DNA of 64,000 bases from Palleronia pelagia (lineage in GTDB: Bacteria; Pseudomonadota; Alphaproteobacteria; Rhodobacterales; Rhodobacteraceae). A program made the translations under genes and the position numbers. Position 1 is the first letter of the stretch, and each line of letters begins with the position of its first letter. Where the stretch lies: NCBI RefSeq assembly GCF_900110115.1, contig NZ_FOCM01000002.1, positions 62,001 to 126,000 of the forward strand. Reading direction: 5' to 3'. Shown piece after piece: positions 8,350 to 15,798 of this stretch. Under the pieces are notes generated by a model, which ran no database searches, had not been told where the DNA came from, and was given only the letters and a program-made list of their open reading frames with translations.

Positions 8350-9333
8350 TTATTCCGACCCGCCGGGCAGGTAGGGCTGCAGCGCCTCGCGGGCGTCGGT
8401 CAGGCCGACTTCCTCGTAGACGCCCAGCGTCGCCTCGCGGAACGGGGCCAGGTCGACCTCGTTGAACGACACGCCGGCCTCTTCCATGCGGCCCTGCACC
8501 GCGTCCAGCGCGGCGACGGTGTTCTCGGTCGCTTCAACGCCCGCGGCGTCGAGTTCTTCGTCGACGATGTTGCGGATGTCTTCCGGCAGACCCTGGAACC
8601 ACTCCTCGGACACGACCAGGCCGGTGAACAGCTGGATGTGGTTGGTGAAGGCCACGTTGGTGGTCACCTCCTGCAGATTGATGCCCTCGGCACCGGTCAG
8701 CTGCGCCTCGGCGGCGTCGATCGATCCCAGCTGCAGGCCGGAATAGACGTCGGTCCACGCCATCGGCACGGCCGTCGCGCCCATCGCGTTGATGGTGGCG
8801 ACCCAGATCGGGGCGTCGATGGTCCGCATGCGAACGCCCTGGAGATCCTCGGGGCTTTCGATCAGCTTCTGGGTGAAGGCCTGTCGCGTGCCCTGGAACC
8901 AGTTGTAGTTCAGCAGCCGCAGGTTCGAGCTTTCGGCCAGCTCGTCCACCCACTCTTCGTAAACGGGCGACGTGGTGATGGCCTCGTACTGCGTGTAGTC
9001 GTCGACCAGGTAGGGCGCCGACAGGATGCCCAGCTCGGACTTGAACGGGGCCAGGCGGCCGGCATCCACCAGCACCGCCAGCGGGGCGCCGTTGCGGATC
9101 TGCTCGAGAACGTCGTTGTCCTCGCCCAGCTGCGACGACGGGTAGACGGTCACGTCGACCGCACCGTCGGTACGCTCTTCGATACGCTCTTCCGCGGCCA
9201 GCATGGCCTGGGTCAGCGGGTCGGACGTGGGCTGCGACGTGGACAGGCCCAGGGTGTACTCCTGGGCTGCGGCCGCACCGGCAGCCAGGACAAGGGCGCC
9301 GGTCAGCGCGGTCGAGGTCAGTCGGTTCATCAT
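8350..9333 (-). CDS. dctP: TRAP transporter substrate-binding protein (DctP-type)
   Basis: 327-residue periplasmic binding protein of the DctP family. The signal peptide covers residues 1-24 (LTGALVLAAGAAAAQ). The conserved family segments are LRLLNYNWFQGTRQAFTQK, GVRMRTIDAPIW (the R that binds the substrate carboxylate is expected in this segment) and the following GATAVPMAWTDVYSGLQLG. GGAGG lies 7 bases before the ATG inside the 3' end of the AGE gene, and the start overlaps that gene's stop. Genome context (uxuA, uxuB, uxaC) suggests glucuronate or galacturonate as ligand; this is inference. Confidence 0.93.
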   Translation of the reverse strand: MMNRLTSTALTGALVLAAGAAAAQEYTLGLSTSQPTSDPLTQAMLAAEERIEERTDGAVDVTVYPSSQLGEDNDVLEQIRNGAPLAVLVDAGRLAPFKSELGILSAPYLVDDYTQYEAITTSPVYEEWVDELAESSNLRLLNYNWFQGTRQAFTQKLIESPEDLQGVRMRTIDAPIWVATINAMGATAVPMAWTDVYSGLQLGSIDAAEAQLTGAEGINLQEVTTNVAFTNHIQLFTGLVVSEEWFQGLPEDIRNIVDEELDAAGVEATENTVAALDAVQGRMEEAGVSFNEVDLAPFREATLGVYEEVGLTDAREALQPYLPGGSE

Positions 9334-10547
9334 GTGAATTCCTCCCTATGCATGATGGTATCGGGCGATTCGGTCCCGGCCAATGACCAGAGACCGGCGC
9401 GCGCGCCTTCCGTCAGGAACAGCGCAACGTGGTAGACGAGGCGGCTGAGCGCGATCGGCTGGATCGGCGTCCCCCGCCCGTCGAGTTTGTTATGCCAGCG
9501 CGGCGCGGGGCCGGCCGGGAAATAGCGGTCGAACATCAGCCGGCAGAGCGCGTTGGCCGTTTCGGCGGCGCCGCTGTCGCCGGTGGCCAGGTGCCGGGCC
9601 GAGTAATACTTGCCGGCCTCCGTGATGGGCCACAGCAGGTGAGTGTCCTCGCGCACCGCGCCCGCCGGATCCAGCGCGTCGAACGGCGCGCCGGCCATGG
9701 GGCCATCGCGGCGGAGGCCGTGCGCCTCGGCAAAGCCGATCATGGCATCGGCCATCCCGGCCACCTGAACCTCGCCGCCAAGCTCGGCATAGCGATGGAG
9801 CAGCCAGGCCCATTCGAACTGGTGGCCGGGTTCGCGCCGCCCGCCATCGGCACCCGCGAGCGGCCCCATGTCGGCACCGACCCATTCCCGGATCGCGCCG
9901 GTGTCAGGATCGACAAGGTGATCGCGAGCCAGCGTGACATATCCGGTCGCCCGGTCGAGCCAGACGGGATCGCCCGTCATCTCGTAGGCCTGCAAGACGG
10001 CTTCGAGCATGTGCATCTGCGGGTTCTGGCCACGGCGCATCCCGGGCCCGGCCCCGTCCCGTTCCATGGCGTCGTCTTCCCAGAGCGCCCCGGTGGCCGG
10101 GTCGGTCAGCGTCTCGACAAACGCCCAGAGCGACGGCACCCGGTCCGGCGGAACGGTGCCCGGCACGGCCTTTTCGAGCGTGACGAGCGCCAGAAGGACG
10201 AAACTGTGATCGTAGGACCGGCGGGTCGCGCTGGCTGCATCATCCATCGGTGCGCCGTCGGCAGCCACAGCGGCCCGGTAGCCATCGTCCGCGTCGCGCA
10301 GGTGGCTGTCGAGGAAGCGCCAGGCGTGGATCGCGCCGTCTTTCAGGCGCGGCACGCCGGTGGCGAGATAAAGATGCGACAGGACGAAAGCGCAGCGCGC
10401 CTGCGCCAGCGTCGTACGGGGCCCTTCGATGTCGGGCTGACCCTCGTCGTCCAGCCATTCCAGGAGGCCGCCGTTTTCGTCGTCGGTCACGCGGTCCAGC
10501 CAGCGGGGCAGGAACGCGGTGGTGAAGGCAGAGGCATCCAGCGTCAC
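9330..10547 (-). CDS. AGE-family epimerase/isomerase
   Basis: 405-residue member of the N-acylglucosamine 2-epimerase (AGE) superfamily, an (alpha/alpha)6-barrel group that epimerises or isomerises sugars. Candidate catalytic histidines are in RSYDHSFVLL, PGHQFEWAW and EDTHLLWPITEAG, in the same order as in YihS and cellobiose epimerase. It starts with GTG in a GTGA overlap with the upstream regulator stop and overlaps dctP by 4 bases. Its presence between a GntR regulator and a TRAP importer in a hexuronate cluster suggests it interconverts an incoming sugar or uronate, but the substrate cannot be read from sequence. Confidence 0.85.
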   Translation of the reverse strand: MTLDASAFTTAFLPRWLDRVTDDENGGLLEWLDDEGQPDIEGPRTTLAQARCAFVLSHLYLATGVPRLKDGAIHAWRFLDSHLRDADDGYRAAVAADGAPMDDAASATRRSYDHSFVLLALVTLEKAVPGTVPPDRVPSLWAFVETLTDPATGALWEDDAMERDGAGPGMRRGQNPQMHMLEAVLQAYEMTGDPVWLDRATGYVTLARDHLVDPDTGAIREWVGADMGPLAGADGGRREPGHQFEWAWLLHRYAELGGEVQVAGMADAMIGFAEAHGLRRDGPMAGAPFDALDPAGAVREDTHLLWPITEAGKYYSARHLATGDSGAAETANALCRLMFDRYFPAGPAPRWHNKLDGRGTPIQPIALSRLVYHVALFLTEGARAGLWSLAGTESPDTIMHREEFT

Positions 10548-11269
10548 AGCACCGCCCCCCGCGTGTCGAAATAGTCGGCATGGCTTTCGATCAGCGCCGG
10601 CAGGTCGTCCAGCATCTGTCGCAGGTGATCGCGCATGCCCGCGACGGCGGCTTCGGGGTCGCGCCGCCCGATCGCGTCGACGAATGTCTCGTGCTGCTCG
10701 ATCAGCAGGCGGCGCGGCAGCTCGCGCGCCGAGATATGGCGCAGGCGGTCCATCTGGGTCTTCAGCGGTTGCAGGATGCGCCAGGCGGCGGCCTGACCCG
10801 CCGACCGGGACAGGTGGAAATGAAACGCCTCGTCCAGCGCCATGAACGGCAGCTGGTCCGGCGTGTCGATCTGGCGGCGCTGCTCTTCCAGCAGGCGGGC
10901 ACATTCGTCCAGCATGGCCGTGCTGCGCTCGGCCGCCAGGCGGCGAACAATCTCGACCTCGACCGACTCGCGGACGAACCGGGCGGACAGGACCGCGCTG
11001 ACGTTGATTCGGCTCACGAAGGTGCCGCGCTGGGGCAGGATATCGACGAGGCCTTCCTCGGCCAGGCGCGCGCAGGCGTCGCTGACCGGCTGGCGGCTGA
11101 TCCCGAACTTCGTCGCGATTTCGGTTCGAAGCAGACGGCTCCCCGGTGCGAGTTCGCCGCGGATGATCTGATCGCGCATGACGCCGCACAGCTGCGGCCC
11201 GACCGCCTGGCGCGGGTCGATGCGCTCGGCTGCCGGTAGCTCATGCGATGCGACGTTCGGGTCGATCAT
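10544..11269 (-). CDS. GntR/FadR-family transcriptional regulator (FCD domain), hexuronate-type
   Basis: 241-residue GntR regulator: an N-terminal winged helix at about residues 20-85 (TEIATKFGISRQPVSDACARL is the recognition region) and a C-terminal all-helical FCD effector domain with EAFHFHLSRS and the late HETFVDAIGRRD segment. UxuR/ExuR-type regulators of this family sense hexuronates. ATG at 11269 and TTG at 11272 are both possible starts; GGAGG lies upstream of both. It is first gene of the AGE-TRAP operon and divergent from uxuA, with a palindrome at 11303-11316 that it probably binds. Confidence 0.88.
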   Translation of the reverse strand: MIDPNVASHELPAAERIDPRQAVGPQLCGVMRDQIIRGELAPGSRLLRTEIATKFGISRQPVSDACARLAEEGLVDILPQRGTFVSRINVSAVLSARFVRESVEVEIVRRLAAERSTAMLDECARLLEEQRRQIDTPDQLPFMALDEAFHFHLSRSAGQAAAWRILQPLKTQMDRLRHISARELPRRLLIEQHETFVDAIGRRDPEAAVAGMRDHLRQMLDDLPALIESHADYFDTRGAVL

Positions 11270-11302
11270 CAATTCGTTCCTCCCGGCGCACAGCCTATGC
11301 CA

Positions 11303-11316
11303 ACTAACATGCTAGT
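11303..11316. promoter_or_regulatory. Candidate operator 1 of the hexuronate GntR regulator
   Basis: The 14-mer ACTAACATGCTAGT is a near-perfect palindrome with only one mismatched pair of positions (5 and 10). On the minus strand it overlaps TTGACT, a plausible -35 element for the regulator operon, with TAGGCT 16 bases on as a weak -10. A second site with 15 of 16 identical bases in the extended core (here 11300-11315) lies upstream of uxaC. Length and symmetry fit GntR/FadR operators. Confidence 0.6.
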
Positions 11317-11390
11317 CAATACGATTTCTCTTTCGATCCGCGCGCCACTCGCCCATAAATCGGGAAAGGCTGACAAGAGGGAGGCATTCG

Positions 11391-12608
11391 ATGCGGCAGA
11401 CATGGCGCTGGTTCGGACCCAAGGACCAGGTGAGCCCCGCCGACATGGCACAGGCGGGCGTCGAGGGGGTCGTCTCGGCCCTGCACCACGTACCCACGGG
11501 CACGGCCTGGAGCAGCGACGAGATCGCGCGCCGGCAGAACGAGATCGCCCACCACCCCGATGGAAGCCCCACCGGCCTTGCATGGGAAGTCGTCGAAAGC
11601 ATCCCGGTGTCCGAGGATATCAAGCGGCAGAGCGGCCCGTGGCGCGAGCATGTCGCAGCCTGGAAGCAAAGCCTCGAGGCCCTCGCGGCAGCGGGGATCG
11701 AGACCGTGTGCTACAACTTCATGCCGGTGCTCGACTGGACCCGCACCGACCTGGCCTGGCCGCGCCCCAGCGGCGCGACCTGCATGCGATTCGACCTGAT
11801 CGACTTCGCAGCGTTCGATATTCACGTGCTGGAACGCCCGGGCGCCGCCGAAAGCTTCCCCGAGGACGTGGCGGAGGCCGCCGCGCGCCGGGCCGCCGAG
11901 ATGGACGACGACCACAGGGCCGCCCTGGCCCGGAACGTGGTCTTCGGCCTGCCGGGGGCCGCCGACAATTTCACCATGGAAGACGTGAAAGGCCACCTGG
12001 CGGCCTACGAAACGGTCTCGGACGAACGGCTGCGCGCCCATATGGTCGATTTCCTGTCCGAGGTCGCGCCGGTGGCGCAGAGATTGGGGATGCGGCTGTG
12101 CTGTCACCCCGATGACCCGCCCTTCCCGCTGCTGGGACTGCCGCGCGTCGTGTCGACCGAGGCCGACTACCGCGCCATGCTGGACGCGGTGGACGTGCCG
12201 GCGAACGGCGTCACGCTGTGTTCCGGGTCGCTCGGGGCGCGGGCCGACAACGACCTGCCGGGCATGATGGAGCGTCTGGGCGACCGCGTACATTTCCTGC
12301 ACCTGCGCAACGTGTCGCGGGACTCCGACACCCTGCCCTGCTCGTTCTTCGAGGACGAGCACCTGGGCGGAGCCACCGACATGGTGGCGCTGGTCGCCGC
12401 GGCCCTGCGCGAAGAGAAGCGCCGTCGTGACGCCGGGCGCAGCGATACCGAGATCCCGTTCCGGCCCGACCACGGGCAGAACCTGCTGGACGACCACGGG
12501 CGAAACGCCCAGCCGGGCTATCCCGCGATCGGCCGGCTGCGTGGCCTGGCCGAACTGCGCGGCGTGATCGCGGCGCTCAGCCACGACAAGGTCGGCCTGT
12601 CGGCCTGA
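11391..12608 (+). CDS. uxuA: Mannonate dehydratase
   Basis: 405-residue UxuA, which dehydrates D-mannonate to 2-keto-3-deoxy-D-gluconate, the third step of glucuronate breakdown. The N-terminal MRQTWRWFGPKDQVS and ALHHVPTGTAW, the SGPWREHVAAWK segment and the metal-binding region CCHPDDPP plus HLRNV and FRPDHGQNLLDD are family landmarks. GGGAGG precedes the ATG. It is transcribed alone, divergent from the GntR-AGE-TRAP operon, and ends in a strong hairpin shared with the convergent uxuB. Confidence 0.95.
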   Translation: MRQTWRWFGPKDQVSPADMAQAGVEGVVSALHHVPTGTAWSSDEIARRQNEIAHHPDGSPTGLAWEVVESIPVSEDIKRQSGPWREHVAAWKQSLEALAAAGIETVCYNFMPVLDWTRTDLAWPRPSGATCMRFDLIDFAAFDIHVLERPGAAESFPEDVAEAAARRAAEMDDDHRAALARNVVFGLPGAADNFTMEDVKGHLAAYETVSDERLRAHMVDFLSEVAPVAQRLGMRLCCHPDDPPFPLLGLPRVVSTEADYRAMLDAVDVPANGVTLCSGSLGARADNDLPGMMERLGDRVHFLHLRNVSRDSDTLPCSFFEDEHLGGATDMVALVAAALREEKRRRDAGRSDTEIPFRPDHGQNLLDDHGRNAQPGYPAIGRLRGLAELRGVIAALSHDKVGLSA

Positions 12609-12626
12609 CCCCTCCGGTCAGGCCGA
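12600..12626. terminator. Bidirectional hairpin terminator between uxuA and uxuB
   Basis: Perfect 11-bp stem (left arm TCGGCCTGACC at 12600-12610, right arm at 12616-12626) with a 5-base loop CCTCC. The left arm contains the uxuA stop codon. It sits exactly between the convergent uxuA and uxuB 3' ends. There is no U-tract on either side, as is common for GC-rich alphaproteobacterial terminators. Confidence 0.65.
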
Positions 12627-12633
12627 CGATTCG

Positions 12634-14058
12634 TCAGCCGGCGACGGCTCCGGCGGCGCCCTCGGCGCCGTCGGCCCGCAGATGTCGCAGCGCGTGGGCC
12701 AGACCCTCGGGCACTTCGGGCCGCGCCGCGAAGGCCGGGTCGAAGATCTCGTCCAGCGCCAGGTAGCGGCCCACGATCTCGTCCGGGTCGGTGGTCCCGT
12801 CCCAGCAGGCGGCCAGGCGGTCGGCCATCGGGTCCTTGACCTCGATCGGCGCTCCGTCGAGCCCCTTGCCCGACGAGAACTGCATCCACGCCGCGATGGC
12901 CAGGAACAGACCTTCGGGCGTGCGGCCCGCGTCGAGGTTCTCGCGCACGCTATCCAGGATGCGCTGGGGCAGCTTCAGCGAGCCGTCCATGGCGATCTGC
13001 CACGTCCGGTGATGGATCGCGGGATTGGCGAATCGGTCGAACAGCGACGCGGTGTAGTTCGACAGGTCGACGCCCGGCGGCGCGGTCAGCACCGGCGTGA
13101 TCTCGTTGTCCCACAGGTGGCGGACATAGGCGGCCAGGGGCGGCCGCGCGACGGTGTCCGACATGGTTTCGGCGCCCGCGAGATAGCCCAGGTAGGCCAG
13201 CGACGAGTGCGTTCCGTTGAGGCAGCGCAGCTTCATGTGCTCGTAGGGGGCGACGTCCTCGACCAGCTCGGCCCCGACGGATCCGAAATCGGGACGCGGG
13301 GCGCAGAAGCGATCCTCCATCACCCACTGCCGGAACGGCTCGTGCCGGACCGGCGCCGCGTCATGGGCGCCGATCAGGCCCTCGATATGCCGGATGTCGT
13401 CCTCGGTGGTGGCCGGAACGATCCGGTCGACCATCGTCGAGGGGAAAGCGACGGTCTCGGCGATCCAGTCGCGCAGCCCGGCGTCCATCTCGGCCGCGAG
13501 GTCCAGGACAAGCCCGCGCAGCAGGTTGCCGTTCGACGGGATGTTGTCGCAGCTCATCACCGTGAAGGGCGCGCGCCCGGCCTTGCGTCGGGCGTCCAGC
13601 GCGCGGGCGATATAGCCCAGCGCCGAGGCCGGGCGCGCCGGGTCGGACAGGTCCTGCACGATGTCCGGATTGTCGCGGTTCAGCTTTCCGGTGGCCGGCA
13701 CGTGGCAATAGCCCTTCTCGGTCACCGTCAGGGTCACCAGGTTCGCCTTGTCGAGCGCGTCGAACACGGCCCCGGGCGCCTCGGGGGCGACGAGCACGTC
13801 GGACAGCACCTGCACGTGGCGCGGCGTCTCGCCGTCGGGGCCCAGTTCGACCGCGGTATAGGTCCAGTCCTGCGGCTTCAGGGCGTCGCGGGTGTCGGGC
13901 GAGCGCAGGCTGACGCCGACGATGCCCCAGTCGCCGCCATGCGTCTCGATCGCCTGCTCGACGAAGATCGCGGCAAAGGCGCGGGCGAAGGCACCCAGGC
14001 CGAAATGCACGATGCCGGTTTCGGGGGCGGGGCGGCTGCGGGCCAGGCGCGCGCTCAT
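12634..14058 (-). CDS. uxuB: Fructuronate reductase / mannitol dehydrogenase family
   Basis: 474-residue long-chain mannitol dehydrogenase-family enzyme. The N-terminal IVHFGLGAFARAF is the nucleotide-binding loop, SCDNIPSNGNLL is the family core and TMVDRIVPATTEDD the family signature. Later KLRCLNGTHSSLAYLG carries the catalytic Lys/Asn/His region. With uxuA and uxaC beside it, NAD-dependent reduction of D-fructuronate to D-mannonate is the most likely reaction; mannitol or tagaturonate activity cannot be excluded. ATG in a 4-base overlap with the uxaC stop, so it is the second gene of the uxaC-uxuB operon. Confidence 0.85.
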   Translation of the reverse strand: MSARLARSRPAPETGIVHFGLGAFARAFAAIFVEQAIETHGGDWGIVGVSLRSPDTRDALKPQDWTYTAVELGPDGETPRHVQVLSDVLVAPEAPGAVFDALDKANLVTLTVTEKGYCHVPATGKLNRDNPDIVQDLSDPARPASALGYIARALDARRKAGRAPFTVMSCDNIPSNGNLLRGLVLDLAAEMDAGLRDWIAETVAFPSTMVDRIVPATTEDDIRHIEGLIGAHDAAPVRHEPFRQWVMEDRFCAPRPDFGSVGAELVEDVAPYEHMKLRCLNGTHSSLAYLGYLAGAETMSDTVARPPLAAYVRHLWDNEITPVLTAPPGVDLSNYTASLFDRFANPAIHHRTWQIAMDGSLKLPQRILDSVRENLDAGRTPEGLFLAIAAWMQFSSGKGLDGAPIEVKDPMADRLAACWDGTTDPDEIVGRYLALDEIFDPAFAARPEVPEGLAHALRHLRADGAEGAAGAVAG

Positions 14059-15461
14059 AGCCCGTAGGCCTTCTTCACGAGATCGGTGGTCAATTGTCCT
14101 GCCATTTCCTCTGCCTCGTTCATGCCGATCCGTCCATCGGCCACCAGTCCGGCCAGCCAGGCGCAGTCCACCCGGCGCGACACGTCATGGCGGGCCGGGA
14201 TCGAACAGAAGGCCCGCGTGTCGTCGTTGAAACCGGCGGTGTTGTAGATGCCCGCCGTTTCGCCCGTCAGCTGGCGAAAGCGCATGATCCCCTCGGGGCT
14301 GTCGAAGAACCACCAGGGCGGTCCCAGCAGCAGCGACGGGTAGACCCCGGCAAGCGGCGCCAGTTCGCGCGACAGGGTGGTTTCGTCCAGCGTGAACAGG
14401 ATGATGCGCAGGTTCGGCTCAAGCCCGACGGTGTCGAGCATCGGCTTCAGCGCCCGCACGAAATCCGTGCGCAGGGGAATATCGAAGCCCTTGTCGCGCC
14501 CGTGGCTGCGCATGATCGGCCCCGAATGGTTGCGGTGCGAACCCATGTGCATCTGCATCGTCATGCCGTCCTCGACGCTCATCCGCGCCATCTCGGTCAG
14601 CATCTGGCCGCGGAAGGCATCGGCCTCCTCGGCCGTGGCCTCGCCGGACAGGCAGGTGCGGAACAGCCGCGCCGCGGCGTCGGCATCCAGGCTCTCGGTG
14701 CGGGCGGTGGGGTGGCCGTGGTCGGTGGCGGTGGCCCCGCGCGCACGGAAATACGCGCGGCGGCTGCGATGCGCCTCGAGATAGCCGTCCCACGAGGCGG
14801 TATCGCACCCTGTCAGATTGCCCAGTTGCGCGACGTTCTCGGCGAAGCCCTCGTATTCGGGATCGATCGCCGCGTCGGGCCGGTAAGTCGGGATCACGCG
14901 GCCCGGCAGGCCGGCCTCGCGGATGCGGTCGTGCTGCGCAAGGTCGTCCAGCGCGCTGTCGGTGGTCGCCAGAAGCTCGATATTGAAGCGCTCGAACAGG
15001 GCGCGCGGACGGAATTCGGGCTTCGACAGGCAGGCATCCACCTGCTCGTAGATCGCGTCCGCCGTCCCGGGTTCGAGCGGCGCGTCGACGCCGAAAACAT
15101 GGGACAGCGCGTGGTCGATCCACAGCCGCGTGGGCGTGCCCCGGAACAGGTGGTAATGCGCGGCGAACCGACGCCAGATCTTGCGCGGATCGGTCTCGAC
15201 CGGCCCGCCATCGACACGGGGCACCCCCAGGTCCGACAGCTGCACACCCTGCGACACCAGCATCCGGAAGATGTAGTGGTCGGGCACCACGAACAGGTGC
15301 GCCGGGTCGCTGAACGGTGCGTTCTCGGCGAACCAGGACGGGTCGCAATGGCCGTGGGGGCTGAGGATCGGGCGGTCCGCGATGCCCGCATGCAGCTGGC
15401 GCGCGATGTCGCGGGTCCGGGCATCGGCCGGGAACAGGCGGTCTGGATCGAGTTCTGGCAT
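14055..15461 (-). CDS. uxaC: Glucuronate (uronate) isomerase
   Basis: About 468 residues of UxaC, which isomerises D-glucuronate to D-fructuronate and D-galacturonate to D-tagaturonate. LDPDRLFPADARTRDIAR, ILSPHGHCDPSWFAEN (metal-ligand His pair) and the C-terminal VDCAWLAGLVADGRIG are family landmarks. Start choice is uncertain: ATG at 15461 fits homologues; an in-frame ATG at 15473 and GTG at 15482 lie beside the GGAGG, whose spacing suits none of them perfectly. First gene of a two-gene operon with uxuB; a GntR-type operator lies about 40 bases upstream. Confidence 0.95.
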   Translation of the reverse strand: MPELDPDRLFPADARTRDIARQLHAGIADRPILSPHGHCDPSWFAENAPFSDPAHLFVVPDHYIFRMLVSQGVQLSDLGVPRVDGGPVETDPRKIWRRFAAHYHLFRGTPTRLWIDHALSHVFGVDAPLEPGTADAIYEQVDACLSKPEFRPRALFERFNIELLATTDSALDDLAQHDRIREAGLPGRVIPTYRPDAAIDPEYEGFAENVAQLGNLTGCDTASWDGYLEAHRSRRAYFRARGATATDHGHPTARTESLDADAAARLFRTCLSGEATAEEADAFRGQMLTEMARMSVEDGMTMQMHMGSHRNHSGPIMRSHGRDKGFDIPLRTDFVRALKPMLDTVGLEPNLRIILFTLDETTLSRELAPLAGVYPSLLLGPPWWFFDSPEGIMRFRQLTGETAGIYNTAGFNDDTRAFCSIPARHDVSRRVDCAWLAGLVADGRIGMNEAEEMAGQLTTDLVKKAYGL

Positions 15462-15798
15462 GATGTCGCGCATTTCCTCCACTGGTAACCTTCTGGTCCA
15501 CCTAGCATGTCAGTTGGGGCAAGTCGACTGGCCCGGTCGGCGGTCGGCCCGCGCCGCAAGCGAGCCGCGCGGCGCCCGCGGTCCCGGCTTCGCAACCGCT
15601 GTCTCGACGTGAGGGGTCGAGACGGGATTGCACCTCGATCGGGCCAGGTAGGCCTTCTGCCCGCCGCGACAGGCGGGACGGTCGATCAATTCCGGGTTGA
15701 TCTGCGCCCCGCATCGGATGAGGCTGACGGAGGCGGCGGCCACTATTTTTCGGCCGATACACGCCGCTTTTGAGCAAACACTTTTCAGGAGAACCACG
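15462..15798. other. 337-base intergenic region with operator and three hairpins
   Basis: No convincing coding frame. Besides the operator at 15501-15514 it holds three perfect stem-loops in about 100 bases: 8-bp GTCTCGAC stem at 15601-15623, 6-bp CCCGCC stem at 15660-15677 and 6-bp GATCAA stem at 15684-15702. The last 20 bases carry CAGGAG, the ribosome-binding site of the DUF2235 gene. It must contain the divergent promoters for uxaC and the DUF2235 gene; no clear -35/-10 pair was recognised. A small RNA or leader structure is possible. Confidence 0.5.
15501..15514. promoter_or_regulatory. Candidate operator 2 of the hexuronate GntR regulator, upstream of uxaC
   Basis: CCTAGCATGTCAGT matches the inverted form of operator 1 (ACTAGCATGTTAGT) at 12 of 14 bases; over the extended 16-mer 15502-15517 it is 15 of 16. 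Placed just upstream of the uxaC start in the expected promoter position. The recurrence only at the two control regions of one pathway argues against chance. Confidence 0.6.
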
